Of a stretch of DNA of 58,103 bases, positions 27,465-36,096 are shown piece after piece (the stretch's first letter is position 1; every line of letters begins with the position of its first letter). This DNA comes from Rhodospirillales bacterium (GTDB lineage: Bacteria > Pseudomonadota > Alphaproteobacteria > Acetobacterales > Acetobacteraceae). A program made the translations under genes and the position numbers. The notes under the pieces were generated by a model that was given only the letters and a program-made list of their open reading frames with translations, was not told where the DNA came from and searched no databases. The DNA lies in assembly GCA_947447625.1 (NCBI GenBank), contig CANFKS010000011.1, positions 1-58,103 on the forward strand, read 5' to 3'.

Positions 27465-27932
27465 ATGACCCCCGAAGCACAGGCCGAACTCGACAAGATC
27501 CGCGCCGTGCGCGGCTATACCTTGCCGCTGCATGAGGTGATGGCCGAAGCCAACCCCGAATTCATCAAGCGCTACGGCGAACTTGCCTCCTTCGTTATTT
27601 TTGGCCCCGGCGAGGGCCGCGCACTCGACCTCAAGACCCGCTTTCTCGTCATGGTCGGCATCACCACCGCCGTGAAGGGCGATCGCGAGGGAATCGAGTG
27701 GGCCTCGATGCGGGCGGTGCAGAACGGCGCCACCTGGCAGGAGGTCTACGAAGCGGCCTTCCTTGCCGGATTGCCGGCCGGCTTCCCAGCCTTCGAGGCG
27801 GCGGCGCGCGTGTTCCAGGACCTCAAGGAGGGCGTTGGCCTGGTGCCGCAAAAAGGCATCAAGTCCAAACCGGCGGCAAGCGGGCATGGCGCAAAGAAGG
27901 CCACCCCCAGGAAAACCCCGAAAAAGGCCTGA
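27465..27932 (+). CDS. carboxymuconolactone decarboxylase-family (AhpD-like) protein without CxxC
   Basis: This 155-residue protein has an all-helical CMD-fold core: EFIKRYGELASFVIFGPGEGRALDLKTRFLVMVGITTAVKGDREGIEWASMRAVQNGATWQEVYEAAFLAGLPAGFPAF. The conserved Glu and the 'A..NGATWQEVYEAAF' segment are present. The CxxC of AhpD peroxidase-type members is missing (EWASMRA), so it is not a disulfide reductase; it could be a lactone or ring-fission-product decarboxylase, or structural. Residues about 128-155 form a Lys/Pro/Thr-rich basic tail. AGGAG Shine-Dalgarno. Position directly after an importer suggests a catabolic role. Confidence 0.82.
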   Translation: MTPEAQAELDKIRAVRGYTLPLHEVMAEANPEFIKRYGELASFVIFGPGEGRALDLKTRFLVMVGITTAVKGDREGIEWASMRAVQNGATWQEVYEAAFLAGLPAGFPAFEAAARVFQDLKEGVGLVPQKGIKSKPAASGHGAKKATPRKTPKKA

Positions 27933-27941
27933 TCTCGGGAC

Positions 27942-29549
27942 ATGCTGGTCGATCCGCCAATCGATCCGCCAGTCGATGTCGTCATCGTCGGTGGCGGCGC
28001 CTCCGGGCTCGCTGCCGCCTGGCGCTTGGCCATGCGCGGCCGCTCGGTTCGCCTGCTGGAACAAGGCGAGACGATCGATCAGCGCGCCGCCCCTTCGCTC
28101 GGCCCGCAGTGGGAGCGCGCCCTGCAAAGCCGCTTCCACGGCAACCCAAATATCCGCCGCCTGCCGGCCGACTATCCCGTCAACGCTGCGGACACCCCGA
28201 TCCAACCCGCCAGCTACACGGCCCTTGGCGGTGGCACGCAGCGCTGGGGCGCGCATTTCCCGCGTCTGCGCCCCGGTGACTTCCGGGTTCGCAGCCTCGA
28301 TGGCGTCGGCGAGGATTGGCCCATCGGCTACGCCGACCTCGATGCCTGGTTCGACCTGAATGACCGCATGATGGGCGTTTGCGGCGTGGCCGGTGATCCC
28401 GCCAATCCGCCCCGTCCTGAGCGCCCGATGCCGCCACTGCCGCTTGGCCCCGGGCCCAAGCGGCTTGCGGCGGCGTTCGACCGTTTGGGCTGGCACTGGT
28501 GGCCGGCCGACAGCGCGGTGGCGACGACGCCGTATGGCGAGCGCGGCGCCTGCAACAATTGCGGCCCCTGCGGTGTCGGTTGCCCGCGTCTCGCCCGCGC
28601 CAGCGCCGATCTCGCCTATGCCGGCGCGGCGCGTGCGGCGGGCGCGATCATCAGCACCGGCGCGCGCACCTTGCGTATCCGCGCCGAGGGCGCGCGCGCC
28701 ACCGGGGTTGATTATGTGCAGGGCGGCATCCAGCGCAACCAGCCGGCCCGTGCGGTGATCCTCGCCGCCAACGGCATGGGCACCGCCCGCCTGCTGCTCG
28801 CATCCGCCAGCCCCGATCACCCCGCCGGGCTCGCGAACAGGTCCGGGCAGGTCGGTCGCAACCTCATGCATCATCCGACCGCGATGGTCACCGGCCTGTT
28901 CGCCGAGCGGCTCGACGGGCACAAGGGCCCCTTCGCCTGCGTCCTGTTCAGCCAGCAGCACATCGAGAGCGACGCCGCCCGCGGCTTTATCCGCGGCTAC
29001 CAGTTCCAGGCGATCCGCGGCGGCGGGCCGGTGCAGACCGCACTCGGCGGCTACATGGCCCGCGTGCCCTGGGGCCGCGGCCATCACGCCGATTTTGAGC
29101 GCATCTTCCTGCACAGCGTGAGCCTCACCGTCACGGCCGAGGATCTGCCCGAACCCGACAACCGCGTCATCCTCGACCCGGTTTTGACGGACAGCGACGG
29201 CATCGCGGCACCCGCCTTGCACTATCGCCTCGCCGACAACGCGCGGCGCATGCTCGACCATGGCATCGCAGCCGGGGCGCAGGTGATGCGCGCAGCCGGG
29301 GCCGTGGATGTGGTGGTCAACCCCTTCGTTGCCGCCGCCGGCTTCCATTTCCTCGGCACCGCCCGCATGGGCACCGACCCCGGCACATCGGTGGTGGATG
29401 CGCTCGGGCGTGCGCATGATGTGCCCAATCTCGTTCTCGTCGACGGCGCCGTTTTCGTCACCGCCGGCGCGGTCAATCCCACCAGCACCATTCAGGCCAT
29501 CGCGCTGCGCAACGCCGATGCGCTCGCTGACCGATTGGAGGCCGCATGA
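27942..29549 (+). CDS. GMC-family oxidoreductase with a cysteine cluster (paralog)
   Basis: This 535-residue flavoprotein is clearly homologous along its whole length to the gene at 18354-19961. FAD motif GGGASG is at 17-22. The cysteine motif is Cys204-x2-Cys207-x2-Cys210-x3-Cys214-Pro in GACNNCGPCGVGCP. Shared landmarks include LPADYPV, DGVGEDWPIGYADL, DRLGWHWWPAD, HFLGTARMG and VNPTSTIQAIALR. The N-terminus contains a small 12-bp tandem duplication encoding PPIDPPVD. The next gene looks like the small subunit of a gluconate-2-dehydrogenase-type complex, which this protein would anchor as catalytic subunit. The natural electron acceptor and substrate are unknown. Confidence 0.88.
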   Translation: MLVDPPIDPPVDVVIVGGGASGLAAAWRLAMRGRSVRLLEQGETIDQRAAPSLGPQWERALQSRFHGNPNIRRLPADYPVNAADTPIQPASYTALGGGTQRWGAHFPRLRPGDFRVRSLDGVGEDWPIGYADLDAWFDLNDRMMGVCGVAGDPANPPRPERPMPPLPLGPGPKRLAAAFDRLGWHWWPADSAVATTPYGERGACNNCGPCGVGCPRLARASADLAYAGAARAAGAIISTGARTLRIRAEGARATGVDYVQGGIQRNQPARAVILAANGMGTARLLLASASPDHPAGLANRSGQVGRNLMHHPTAMVTGLFAERLDGHKGPFACVLFSQQHIESDAARGFIRGYQFQAIRGGGPVQTALGGYMARVPWGRGHHADFERIFLHSVSLTVTAEDLPEPDNRVILDPVLTDSDGIAAPALHYRLADNARRMLDHGIAAGAQVMRAAGAVDVVVNPFVAAAGFHFLGTARMGTDPGTSVVDALGRAHDVPNLVLVDGAVFVTAGAVNPTSTIQAIALRNADALADRLEAA

Positions 29550-29944
29550 CCGATCGCCTGGCCGCCCTGCTCGCGACCCTTATTCCGGGCGATGCCGACT
29601 GGCCATCCGGCGCCATCGTCGCGCCCGTGGTTGCGGCCGATCTCGCCGGCGTCGAGGCGGCGGTGCTCGCGGTGCTGCCCGCGGATTTCGCGGCCGGCGA
29701 CGAGGCGGCGGTGCACGAATGCGAGGTGGCCCTGCCCGCCCCTTTCGAGCGCGTGGTGACGGCGCTCTACATCGCCTATTATACCGATCCACAAGTCCGC
29801 CGCGTGCTCGAGGCGCGCACCGGCTACGAAGCCCGCCCGCCGCAGCCGCTGGGCTACGAACTGCCCCCATTTGACGATGCCCTGCTCGATCGGCAGCGGT
29901 TGCGCGCTCCCTTCTGGCGCGATCCCGACAAGGAGTCTGCATGA
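29546..29944 (+). CDS. probable small subunit of GMC dehydrogenase (gluconate 2-dehydrogenase subunit 3-like)
   Basis: This 132-residue protein overlaps the GMC gene by ATGA and the next gene by ATGA. The sequence LAALLATLIPGDADWPSGAIVAPVVAADL at the start and FERVVTALYIAYYTDPQVRRVLEARTGYEARPPQPLGYELPPFDD in the second half recall subunit 3 of gluconate-2-dehydrogenase-like complexes, whose signature is a helical domain with a late 'YY..DP.V...LGY' stretch. No twin-arginine signal is visible, unlike many subunit 3 proteins. Identification rests partly on context. Confidence 0.65.
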   Translation: MTDRLAALLATLIPGDADWPSGAIVAPVVAADLAGVEAAVLAVLPADFAAGDEAAVHECEVALPAPFERVVTALYIAYYTDPQVRRVLEARTGYEARPPQPLGYELPPFDDALLDRQRLRAPFWRDPDKESA

Positions 29945-30723
29945 CCCGAGGTTTCTCCGCCCCGCGCGACCCGACCGGCCGCGCCGCCCTTTACGGCCCG
30001 CCGCCCTGGAATTTCCACGGCCGCAGCATCACCGTCTTCGCCCGCTGCGATCCCGCCGGCATTCGCGCCCTCACGCCCGCACCGCTGGAGCCTCTGGAGG
30101 ACCCCGTGGTGCGCTTCTCGGTGCACGACCTGACCTGCGACCTCGGCAACGGCTGGGATTGGGCGCTTGCCAATCCTGGCCCGGCACGGTTCCGTGAGGC
30201 GGTGGTCGGTCTGCCGGTGCGCCACGGCGACACGCCTGGCTTCTGGGATCCGTTCCTGTGGACGGATTCGGACGCCGAACTGGCTGTTGGCCGAGAATTC
30301 TACGGCTGGCCGCAGCGCTTCGGCGCCATCGCCATGGGCGGGCCGCATTCGATCCATGGCTGGCGCGCCGGCGACCGCGCCGCCGGCCACGTCTCCCGCC
30401 ACGGCGAGGCCGCCTTCCGTCTGGCGGTCGACATCGCCGGGCCCGGCCCGGCAGACGTGCCTGCCCCGGAATTCGTCGGGTTCTACCTGGAACGCATCAT
30501 CCCCGACCCGGTGGATGCGAGCCGCCTGCGCGAATTGTTCTTCGCCCGCATGCCGAAGGTCGAACTGGCCGATATCTGGTCGGGCAGCGCGACGCTCGAT
30601 CTGCTCGCACCGGAACTCGCAGTGCTCGGCCGACCGGACCCGATCGGCGGACAGGTCCATGCCATCGCCTGGACCAAAAACCGCGCGGAACGTCTGCTGC
30701 GCGAAGTCCTGCCGCCGCTCTAA
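29941..30723 (+). CDS. acetoacetate decarboxylase-superfamily protein lacking the Schiff-base lysine
   Basis: This is a 260-residue protein with the ADC fold: YGPPPWNFHGRSITVFARCDPAGIRALTPAPLEPLEDPVVRFSVHDL near the start and AVGREFYGWPQRFGAI at 115-130. Classical acetoacetate decarboxylases have a Pro-Lys-Lys in that position, with the first lysine forming the Schiff base; here residues 125-126 are Gln-Arg, so decarboxylation by that mechanism is unlikely. The name should not be taken as function. AAGGAG before the ATG and four-base overlap with the preceding gene. Its TAA stop lies inside a diverged repeat element. Last gene of the run from 22048. Confidence 0.82.
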   Translation: MTRGFSAPRDPTGRAALYGPPPWNFHGRSITVFARCDPAGIRALTPAPLEPLEDPVVRFSVHDLTCDLGNGWDWALANPGPARFREAVVGLPVRHGDTPGFWDPFLWTDSDAELAVGREFYGWPQRFGAIAMGGPHSIHGWRAGDRAAGHVSRHGEAAFRLAVDIAGPGPADVPAPEFVGFYLERIIPDPVDASRLRELFFARMPKVELADIWSGSATLDLLAPELAVLGRPDPIGGQVHAIAWTKNRAERLLREVLPPL

Positions 30724-30784
30724 CTCGCTGTTCGATCGCGTGATTCACACCGCCATGTGATCCCACCTCTGGCGATCGCGCGCT
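30717..30784. repeat. diverged element (family 2), copy A
   Basis: CGCTCTAACTCGCTGTTCGA followed by TCGCGTGATTCAC and, 23 bp later, GCGATCGCGCGC. The first 27 bp match the linker of the two-hairpin element (copy 4: CTAACTCTTTGTTTGATCGC) at about four fifths of positions, but the right part differs and forms a TCACA/TGTGA mini-stem. It lies exactly between the convergent ADC-like gene and the 93-residue hypothetical gene and contains the ADC-like stop TAA (30721-30723). Confidence 0.62.
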
Positions 30785-31064
30785 ACAGGTGCTCCGCGCG
30801 CAGGGGTCCGGTCGGGTCGCCCTGAGCGGCAAGAATGCGGAACAGCCGGCGCAGCGACTGATCGAGCGCGCCGAGCGCCTGCGCCGCCAAGGCGGGCTCG
30901 CCGTCGAGTGCGGTGGCATCGATGATCCCCTGGCGCACCAGCACTGCCTCGAGCGCCATCCGCCGGGTCCGCTCGACATGAAGCTGCGAGGCAAGTTCGA
31001 GCACCAGGGCCGCGAGCTGATCGGGCGAGACCCCCCCGAGATAGGCGTGATCCGCGCGCGTCAT
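30783..31064 (-). CDS. hypothetical protein, 93 residues, coupled to methyltransferase
   Basis: This small, mostly helical soluble protein has Ala/Leu heptad-like patterning (QLAALVLELASQLHVERTRRMALEAVLVRQG), suggesting a coiled-coil or helical dimer. It starts by ATGA overlap with the methyltransferase stop (31061-31064), so it is probably made with it. I do not recognise a family. No signal peptide or membrane segment. A DUF-like accessory subunit of the methyltransferase is a guess from context only. Confidence 0.68.
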   Translation of the reverse strand: MTRADHAYLGGVSPDQLAALVLELASQLHVERTRRMALEAVLVRQGIIDATALDGEPALAAQALGALDQSLRRLFRILAAQGDPTGPLRAEHL

Positions 31065-32092
31065 GCCGGCTTCTCCGCTTCCAAAACCGCCCAGGGGAAA
31101 TGCCATTCCCGGCGCACAGGCCAAATCTGAGCCTCGAGCCGACCAGCGCCACGCTCGTCGAAGGCGACCCAGCGGGCGTTGACCAACCCCGCCGCCGCGC
31201 ACATCGCCGGCACATCGGCAGCGAGCGTGGCGGGCATAAACGGCTCGTTGTTGCGCTCGCCATGTTCGGCCATCGACAGATCGCGGAACGCATCGCCAGT
31301 CAAAGCGAAGTCGAGAAAGCGCAGCACCCCGCCCGGCGCCAGGATGCGCGCGCTCTCGGCCAGCGTCGCCGCCAGCGCCTCCAGCGGCAGTTCATGGACC
31401 AGCATGGTCGACGTCACCAGATCAACCGAGCCATCCGCCTCGCCGGTCGCCTGGCAATCGGCCTGACGAAACGCGATCGCCAGGCCCGCCGCGTTGGCCC
31501 GGTCGGCGGCGAGACGCAGGCAGGGGGCGGCAAAGTCGAGCCCCACCACCTCCGCATTCGGGAAGCGCCGCTTGAACGGCCAGCTTGATTTGCCGAAGCC
31601 GCAGCCGAGATCGACGATCCGGCGATAGGCCGCGTCGGGCACGGCGGTGTCGGTGAAGGCGCGGTGGAATGTGTAGTCGTCATTGCCGCCGAGCATCACC
31701 AGCTTGGCGCCGAGTTCGTAAACATCCGCCGAGGCATCGTTGCGCCAGACGCCGCCGGGCTGCACATGAATGTCCCAGCCGGTATACCAGTCCGGCAACA
31801 CAAGATCCGGATCAAGCGTCAGCGAGGCCGGTCCGCTGCTCTGCCCATGACCGGATGGCGGCCTGGCGCCCACGACATCCATCACATCCCGCCACAGCAT
31901 TTTCTGCGAGGCCCGTTCGATGAAAGCGAACCACGCAAACGCGGGCAGCGCATGAACATCAGCCGCCACGTCGCCGGTGCTGGGCGCCGCGTCATACTGC
32001 GCACGCAACGCCGGATACAGCGTATCGGCCCAGCGCCGCCGCACGGTCAGCACGAAGTCGAGCCGGGCACGTTCGTCGAGTGACAGGTTCAT
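31061..32092 (-). CDS. class I SAM-dependent methyltransferase
   Basis: This 343-residue protein has SAM-binding motif I VDLGCGFGKSS at 160-170, motif II-like AEVVGLDFAAP, FRQADCQATGEADGSVDLV (motif III region), and a C-terminal beta region. The first 150 residues form an extra domain rich in Trp and Asp (FAWFAFIERASQKMLW; LPDWYTGWDIHVQPGG) that probably recognises the substrate. The acceptor is unknown. It is divergent from the hydantoinase B gene across 120 bp and followed by a coupled 93-residue protein. Confidence 0.85.
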   Translation of the reverse strand: MNLSLDERARLDFVLTVRRRWADTLYPALRAQYDAAPSTGDVAADVHALPAFAWFAFIERASQKMLWRDVMDVVGARPPSGHGQSSGPASLTLDPDLVLPDWYTGWDIHVQPGGVWRNDASADVYELGAKLVMLGGNDDYTFHRAFTDTAVPDAAYRRIVDLGCGFGKSSWPFKRRFPNAEVVGLDFAAPCLRLAADRANAAGLAIAFRQADCQATGEADGSVDLVTSTMLVHELPLEALAATLAESARILAPGGVLRFLDFALTGDAFRDLSMAEHGERNNEPFMPATLAADVPAMCAAAGLVNARWVAFDERGAGRLEAQIWPVRREWHFPWAVLEAEKPA

Positions 32093-32212
32093 GGTCGGCG
32101 GCCTCCGATTGTCCCGGCCGCAGCGTCCCGCTGGGGGAACGCGGCGTCAAGTCGCGGCTTGCCGTGCCGCCGACTTGTGGACATGCTGCGGGGAAAGACA
32201 GGGAAATTCGCA

Positions 32213-34024
32213 ATGGCACCCGACACGGCACCCGATACGGCGGCTCAGGCGCTGCCCGAGGTCGACATGTTCACCATGGTGGTGCTGCGCCGCCGCTTTG
32301 AGGCGGTGATCCGCGAAATGGTCAACGCGCTGTTCCGGTCGGGCCGGTCGGGCGTGCTGAACACGGCGATGGATTTCTCCTGCAGCCTCACCGACAGCCG
32401 GCTGCAGGCGATCAGCACCGCGCTTGGGCTGCCGATGCATGTCGGCGCCATCGAGTTCATTCCGCGCGCCGTGATGGAGAAATACCCCGACGACCTCAAG
32501 CCCGGCGATTGCTTCGTCAACAACTCCGGCTATCACGGCAATACGCATTGCGGCGATTTCACCCTGTGTGCCCCGGTGTTTCATGAGGGTGAGCTGGTGT
32601 TCTTCTCCATCGCCCGGGCCCATCTCGGCGACATGGGTTTCCCGACGCCGACCACCTACGCGCCGCTCGCCCGCGACGTGTATGAGGAAGGCTTGATGCT
32701 GCCCTGCGTGCGCATCCAGCGCGACTGGAAAGACGTCACCGAGGTGCTCGACATCTGCAAGGCGAACATCCGCGCGCCCGAGCAGTTCTTCGGCGACTAT
32801 CTGGCCACCCTCGCCGCCGTGCGCACCGGCGAGCGACGGGTTCAGGAGATCTGCGACAAGTACGGCGCCCGCACCGTCACGTTGTTTCTCGAACAATACC
32901 AGCACTATGCCGAACGCATGGCGACCGACGCCATCCGCCGGCTGCCCAAGGGTCGCGTCGTCAAGGAGGCGCGCTACGATTCTGAGACGCCCTTGTTCCC
33001 CGACGGCATCCCGGTGCGCGCGACGATGGATGTTGACCCTGTCGCAGGCCGGATCACGATCGATTTGCGCGACAACATCGACAATCTGCCGATGGGCATC
33101 AACATGACCGAGGCGACCGTCACCGCCTGCTGCCGCATGGCGGTGCTGAACGTGCTTGGCCCCGATGTGCCGCGCTCGACCGGGGCCTATCGCCGCATCG
33201 ACATCCTGATGCGCGATGGCAGCGCCATCGGCCGCCCGATCCACCCGGCGGCCACCTCGGCGGCGACCACCAACCTTGCCCAGGTGCTGACGCCGCACAT
33301 CCAGTCGATGTTCGCCGAACTCAGCGCCGGGATGGGCACCGCCTACAGCACGATCGGCGTGCAGGGCTCGTGCCCCTGCGTCAGCGGCACCGATTCGCGC
33401 CACGCCCAGCGCCCTTACGCCAACCAGATCCTGATGGGCTACTGGGGCGGACCTGGCGTGCACGGCCATGACGGCTGGCTCACCTATGGCGGGGGCGGCG
33501 CCCAGGGCGTGCTGTGGCAATCCAGTGTCGAAATCGTCGAACAGCAGCAGCCGATGATCGTCGAACGCCTCGAAATCGGCGTCGACAGCGGTGGCGCCGG
33601 CCAGTGGGAGGGCGCCCCCGGCGCACATTGTGTGTTCCGCGTGCGCGACGACGCGGTGCGTTTTACCGCCAACACCGCCGGGCGCGATTTCCCGCCGCCC
33701 GGTGCGGCCGGCGGGATGCAGGGCGGGGCCAGCATGGTCTGGAAAATCGATCGCGACGGGCAGCGCACGCTGCTGCCAATCACGCTCGACGTCACCCTGG
33801 CGCCCGGCGAACGCCTGGAGTCACAGGCTTGCGGCGGCGGCGGCTACGGCCCGCCGCTGCACCGCGAGCCCGAGGCCGTCGCGCACCGGGTGCGCGAGGG
33901 CTGGGGCAGCCCGGCCCAGGCCGAGCGCATCTACGGCGTGCTGCTCACCGCCGATCATCGCGTCGATCACGCCGCCACCGCAGCCCGCCGCAGCCACGCC
34001 CCGGCCGATAGGATCCAGAGATGA
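32213..34024 (+). CDS. hydantoinase B/oxoprolinase-family subunit
   Basis: This 603-residue protein belongs to the HyuB/acetone-carboxylase-alpha family. It begins FTMVVLRRRFEAVIREMVNALFRSGRSGVLNTAMDFSC, shows FVNNSGYHGNTHCGDFTLCAPVF and SIARAHLGDMG near 110-150, and has the GGxG-rich end region ACGGGGYGPPL. Together with HyuA it opens hydantoin/oxoproline rings or carboxylates ketones at the cost of ATP. The start at 32213 is chosen over two upstream ATGs because it follows an AGGGAA sequence and the conserved region begins soon after. It overlaps hyuA by ATGA. In this setting a lactam, hydantoin or ketone substrate is possible. Confidence 0.9.
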   Translation: MAPDTAPDTAAQALPEVDMFTMVVLRRRFEAVIREMVNALFRSGRSGVLNTAMDFSCSLTDSRLQAISTALGLPMHVGAIEFIPRAVMEKYPDDLKPGDCFVNNSGYHGNTHCGDFTLCAPVFHEGELVFFSIARAHLGDMGFPTPTTYAPLARDVYEEGLMLPCVRIQRDWKDVTEVLDICKANIRAPEQFFGDYLATLAAVRTGERRVQEICDKYGARTVTLFLEQYQHYAERMATDAIRRLPKGRVVKEARYDSETPLFPDGIPVRATMDVDPVAGRITIDLRDNIDNLPMGINMTEATVTACCRMAVLNVLGPDVPRSTGAYRRIDILMRDGSAIGRPIHPAATSAATTNLAQVLTPHIQSMFAELSAGMGTAYSTIGVQGSCPCVSGTDSRHAQRPYANQILMGYWGGPGVHGHDGWLTYGGGGAQGVLWQSSVEIVEQQQPMIVERLEIGVDSGGAGQWEGAPGAHCVFRVRDDAVRFTANTAGRDFPPPGAAGGMQGGASMVWKIDRDGQRTLLPITLDVTLAPGERLESQACGGGGYGPPLHREPEAVAHRVREGWGSPAQAERIYGVLLTADHRVDHAATAARRSHAPADRIQR

Positions 34025-36096
34025 GCATCGAAATCGCAGTCGACGTCGGCGGCACCTTCACCGATTTCGTGGTCCGGGCCGGCGGTATCGCTGCCTACAA
34101 ATCCTCCACCACGCCGCTCGATATCGCCGATGGCATCTTCAACGGGCTTGCTCTCATCGCCCGCCGCCGTGGCACCACGACGGCCGAACTTCTCGCGGCC
34201 ACAAGCAGCTTCGCCTGCGGCACCACGGTTGCGACCAACGCGATCCTGGAACACAAGGCGGCGCGAACCGGCCTCCTCATCACCGAGGGGTTCCGCGACA
34301 CGTTGCTGATCCGCGAGGGCGGCAAGGCGGACACCTACAACATCTACATGGACTATCCGGAGCCCTACATCCCGCGCAGCCTGACCATCGGGGTTCGCGA
34401 GCGCATCAATGCCGAGGGCGGCATCGAGACGCCGCTCGACGAAGCCGGCGCGCGGCGGGCCATTGCCGAATTGAAGTCGCTTGGCGTCGAAGCTGTCGCG
34501 GTTTCCCTGTTGTGGTCGATCGCCAATCCCGCCCATGAGCTGCGCCTCGCCGAACTCCTGACCGAGGAATGGCCGGAGATCCCGTTCAGCCTCGGGCACC
34601 AGGTAAACCCCGCTTTGCGCGAATATCGCCGCACCTCGGCGGTTGCCATCGATGCCTCCCTCAAGCCCGTGGTGCAGCGCCGCCTCGCCGAGATCGAAAC
34701 CCGCCTGCGCGCCAACGGGTTTCAAGGCGTGCTCACCTTCGTCACCTCCAATGGCGGGCGCACCTCGGCAGAGGAGGTACTGGCAAAGCCGGTCTATCTT
34801 TGCCTCTCCGGGCCTTCGGCCGCGCCCCATGCTGGCTCGGTGATTGCCCGCACCGAGGGCATCGCGCACGGCAATGTCATCACCATCGACATGGGTGGCA
34901 CCAGCTTCGACGTCTCGATCACCACCGGATGGGACACTCCGACACATCGAGAAGGGGTCATCGGCGGGCATATGTTCGGTGTCCCCGCCGTCGATGTGCG
35001 CACGATCGGCGCCGGCGGGGGGTCGATTGCCCGCGTCGATGCCGGCGGCTTCGCCCATGTGGGCCCCGCCAGCGCCGGTGCCTATCCGGGCCCCGCCTGC
35101 TATGGCCGCGGCGGAACTCTGCCAACCGTGACCGACGCCAATCTCGCCCTCGGCCTGATCGAACCCGCCGGTTTCGCCGATGGTCAGATCACCCTCTCCC
35201 GCGCCGCCGCCGAGACCGCCATCACCACCCATGTCGCCACACCGCTTGGCATCGCACTGTCCGAAGCGGCAAGCCTGATGACACTCAGCGTCGAGCAGAA
35301 CATGGTCGCCGCCATCGAGGACATTACCATCCGCCGCGGCGTCGATCCGCGCGAATATGTGCTGGTCTCCGGCGGTTCGGCGGCCGGCCTGCATGCCGCC
35401 GGGATCGCGCGCGAACTTGGCATCGGCCAGGTGATCGTCTCCCCGCTCGCCGGCGTGCTGAGCGCCTATGGCATCGCCACCGGGGACATCCGCTTCAACT
35501 TCGCCCGCAGCTTGTTCACCAGCAGCGTCGCCTTCGACTTCGCCCGTGTCACTGCCGTATTGGCGGAGCTTGCCGCCGAGGGCAGCGCCTATCTCGATCG
35601 CATGCGCATCCCCGCCGAGCGGCGGCTGCTCGCCTTCTCCGTCGAGGCGCGCTACGCCGGCCAGGTCTGGCAGCTGAGCCTCCCTCTGCCCCGGCCGAGC
35701 GTGGCCAATGCCGAAGACCTCGCCGGTGTCGTCGCAGCCTTCCACGCCTTGCATGAACGGGTTTATGCCATCCGCGCGGATGATCCGGTGGAATTCATCG
35801 AATGGGACCTCATCGCCACAGGCAAGCTGCCGATCAACGACGCCGCCGCCGACACCCAAGCTGGCCCCGATGCCTCCGCAGCCCTCATCGGTCAACGCCG
35901 CGTCTACCTCAAGCAGGCCGGCGGCGCCGTGGACATCCCGGTTTATGACGGCGAGGCGTTGCGTGCCGGCAATGTCGTTGCCGGCCCGGCACTCGTGCAG
36001 GAACGCCTGACCGTCACGCTGGTTCCGCCCGACGCCACCGCGCAGCGCAGCGTGAATGGCGGACTCATCGTGACTCTAGAGCGGGATGCCTTCTGA
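34021..36096 (+). CDS. hydantoinase A/5-oxoprolinase-family subunit
   Basis: This is a 691-residue ATPase-type subunit of the hydantoinase/oxoprolinase family. It has the phosphate-1 motif VDVGGTFTDF at residues 8-17, FACGTTVATNAILEHK near 69-84, and the second ASKHA phosphate region TIDMGGTSFDVSI around 290. The middle and C-terminal parts (ITIRRGVDPREYVLVSGGSAAGLHAAGIARELGI; LEFIEWDLIATG-like) agree with the family. It phosphorylates the substrate carbonyl for ring opening or carboxylation together with HyuB. The last residues LERDAF are encoded by repeat copy 4, which runs through the stop codon; the protein may have lost or exchanged a few terminal residues. Confidence 0.9.
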   Translation: MSIEIAVDVGGTFTDFVVRAGGIAAYKSSTTPLDIADGIFNGLALIARRRGTTTAELLAATSSFACGTTVATNAILEHKAARTGLLITEGFRDTLLIREGGKADTYNIYMDYPEPYIPRSLTIGVRERINAEGGIETPLDEAGARRAIAELKSLGVEAVAVSLLWSIANPAHELRLAELLTEEWPEIPFSLGHQVNPALREYRRTSAVAIDASLKPVVQRRLAEIETRLRANGFQGVLTFVTSNGGRTSAEEVLAKPVYLCLSGPSAAPHAGSVIARTEGIAHGNVITIDMGGTSFDVSITTGWDTPTHREGVIGGHMFGVPAVDVRTIGAGGGSIARVDAGGFAHVGPASAGAYPGPACYGRGGTLPTVTDANLALGLIEPAGFADGQITLSRAAAETAITTHVATPLGIALSEAASLMTLSVEQNMVAAIEDITIRRGVDPREYVLVSGGSAAGLHAAGIARELGIGQVIVSPLAGVLSAYGIATGDIRFNFARSLFTSSVAFDFARVTAVLAELAAEGSAYLDRMRIPAERRLLAFSVEARYAGQVWQLSLPLPRPSVANAEDLAGVVAAFHALHERVYAIRADDPVEFIEWDLIATGKLPINDAAADTQAGPDASAALIGQRRVYLKQAGGAVDIPVYDGEALRAGNVVAGPALVQERLTVTLVPPDATAQRSVNGGLIVTLERDAF

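Noticed and set aside
27294-29417. 707-codon - strand open frame opposite the importer end and the second GMC gene
   Set aside because: Composition is typical antisense (Ala, Gly, His, Arg) and it would cover four well-supported + strand genes.
29941-30723. Naming the gene acetoacetate decarboxylase (adc)
   Set aside because: The Lys-Lys of the active site is Gln-Arg, so only superfamily membership is supported.
33967-35895. 642-codon - strand open frame opposite hyuA
   Set aside because: No recognisable domain; hyuA on the other strand has all ASKHA motifs.
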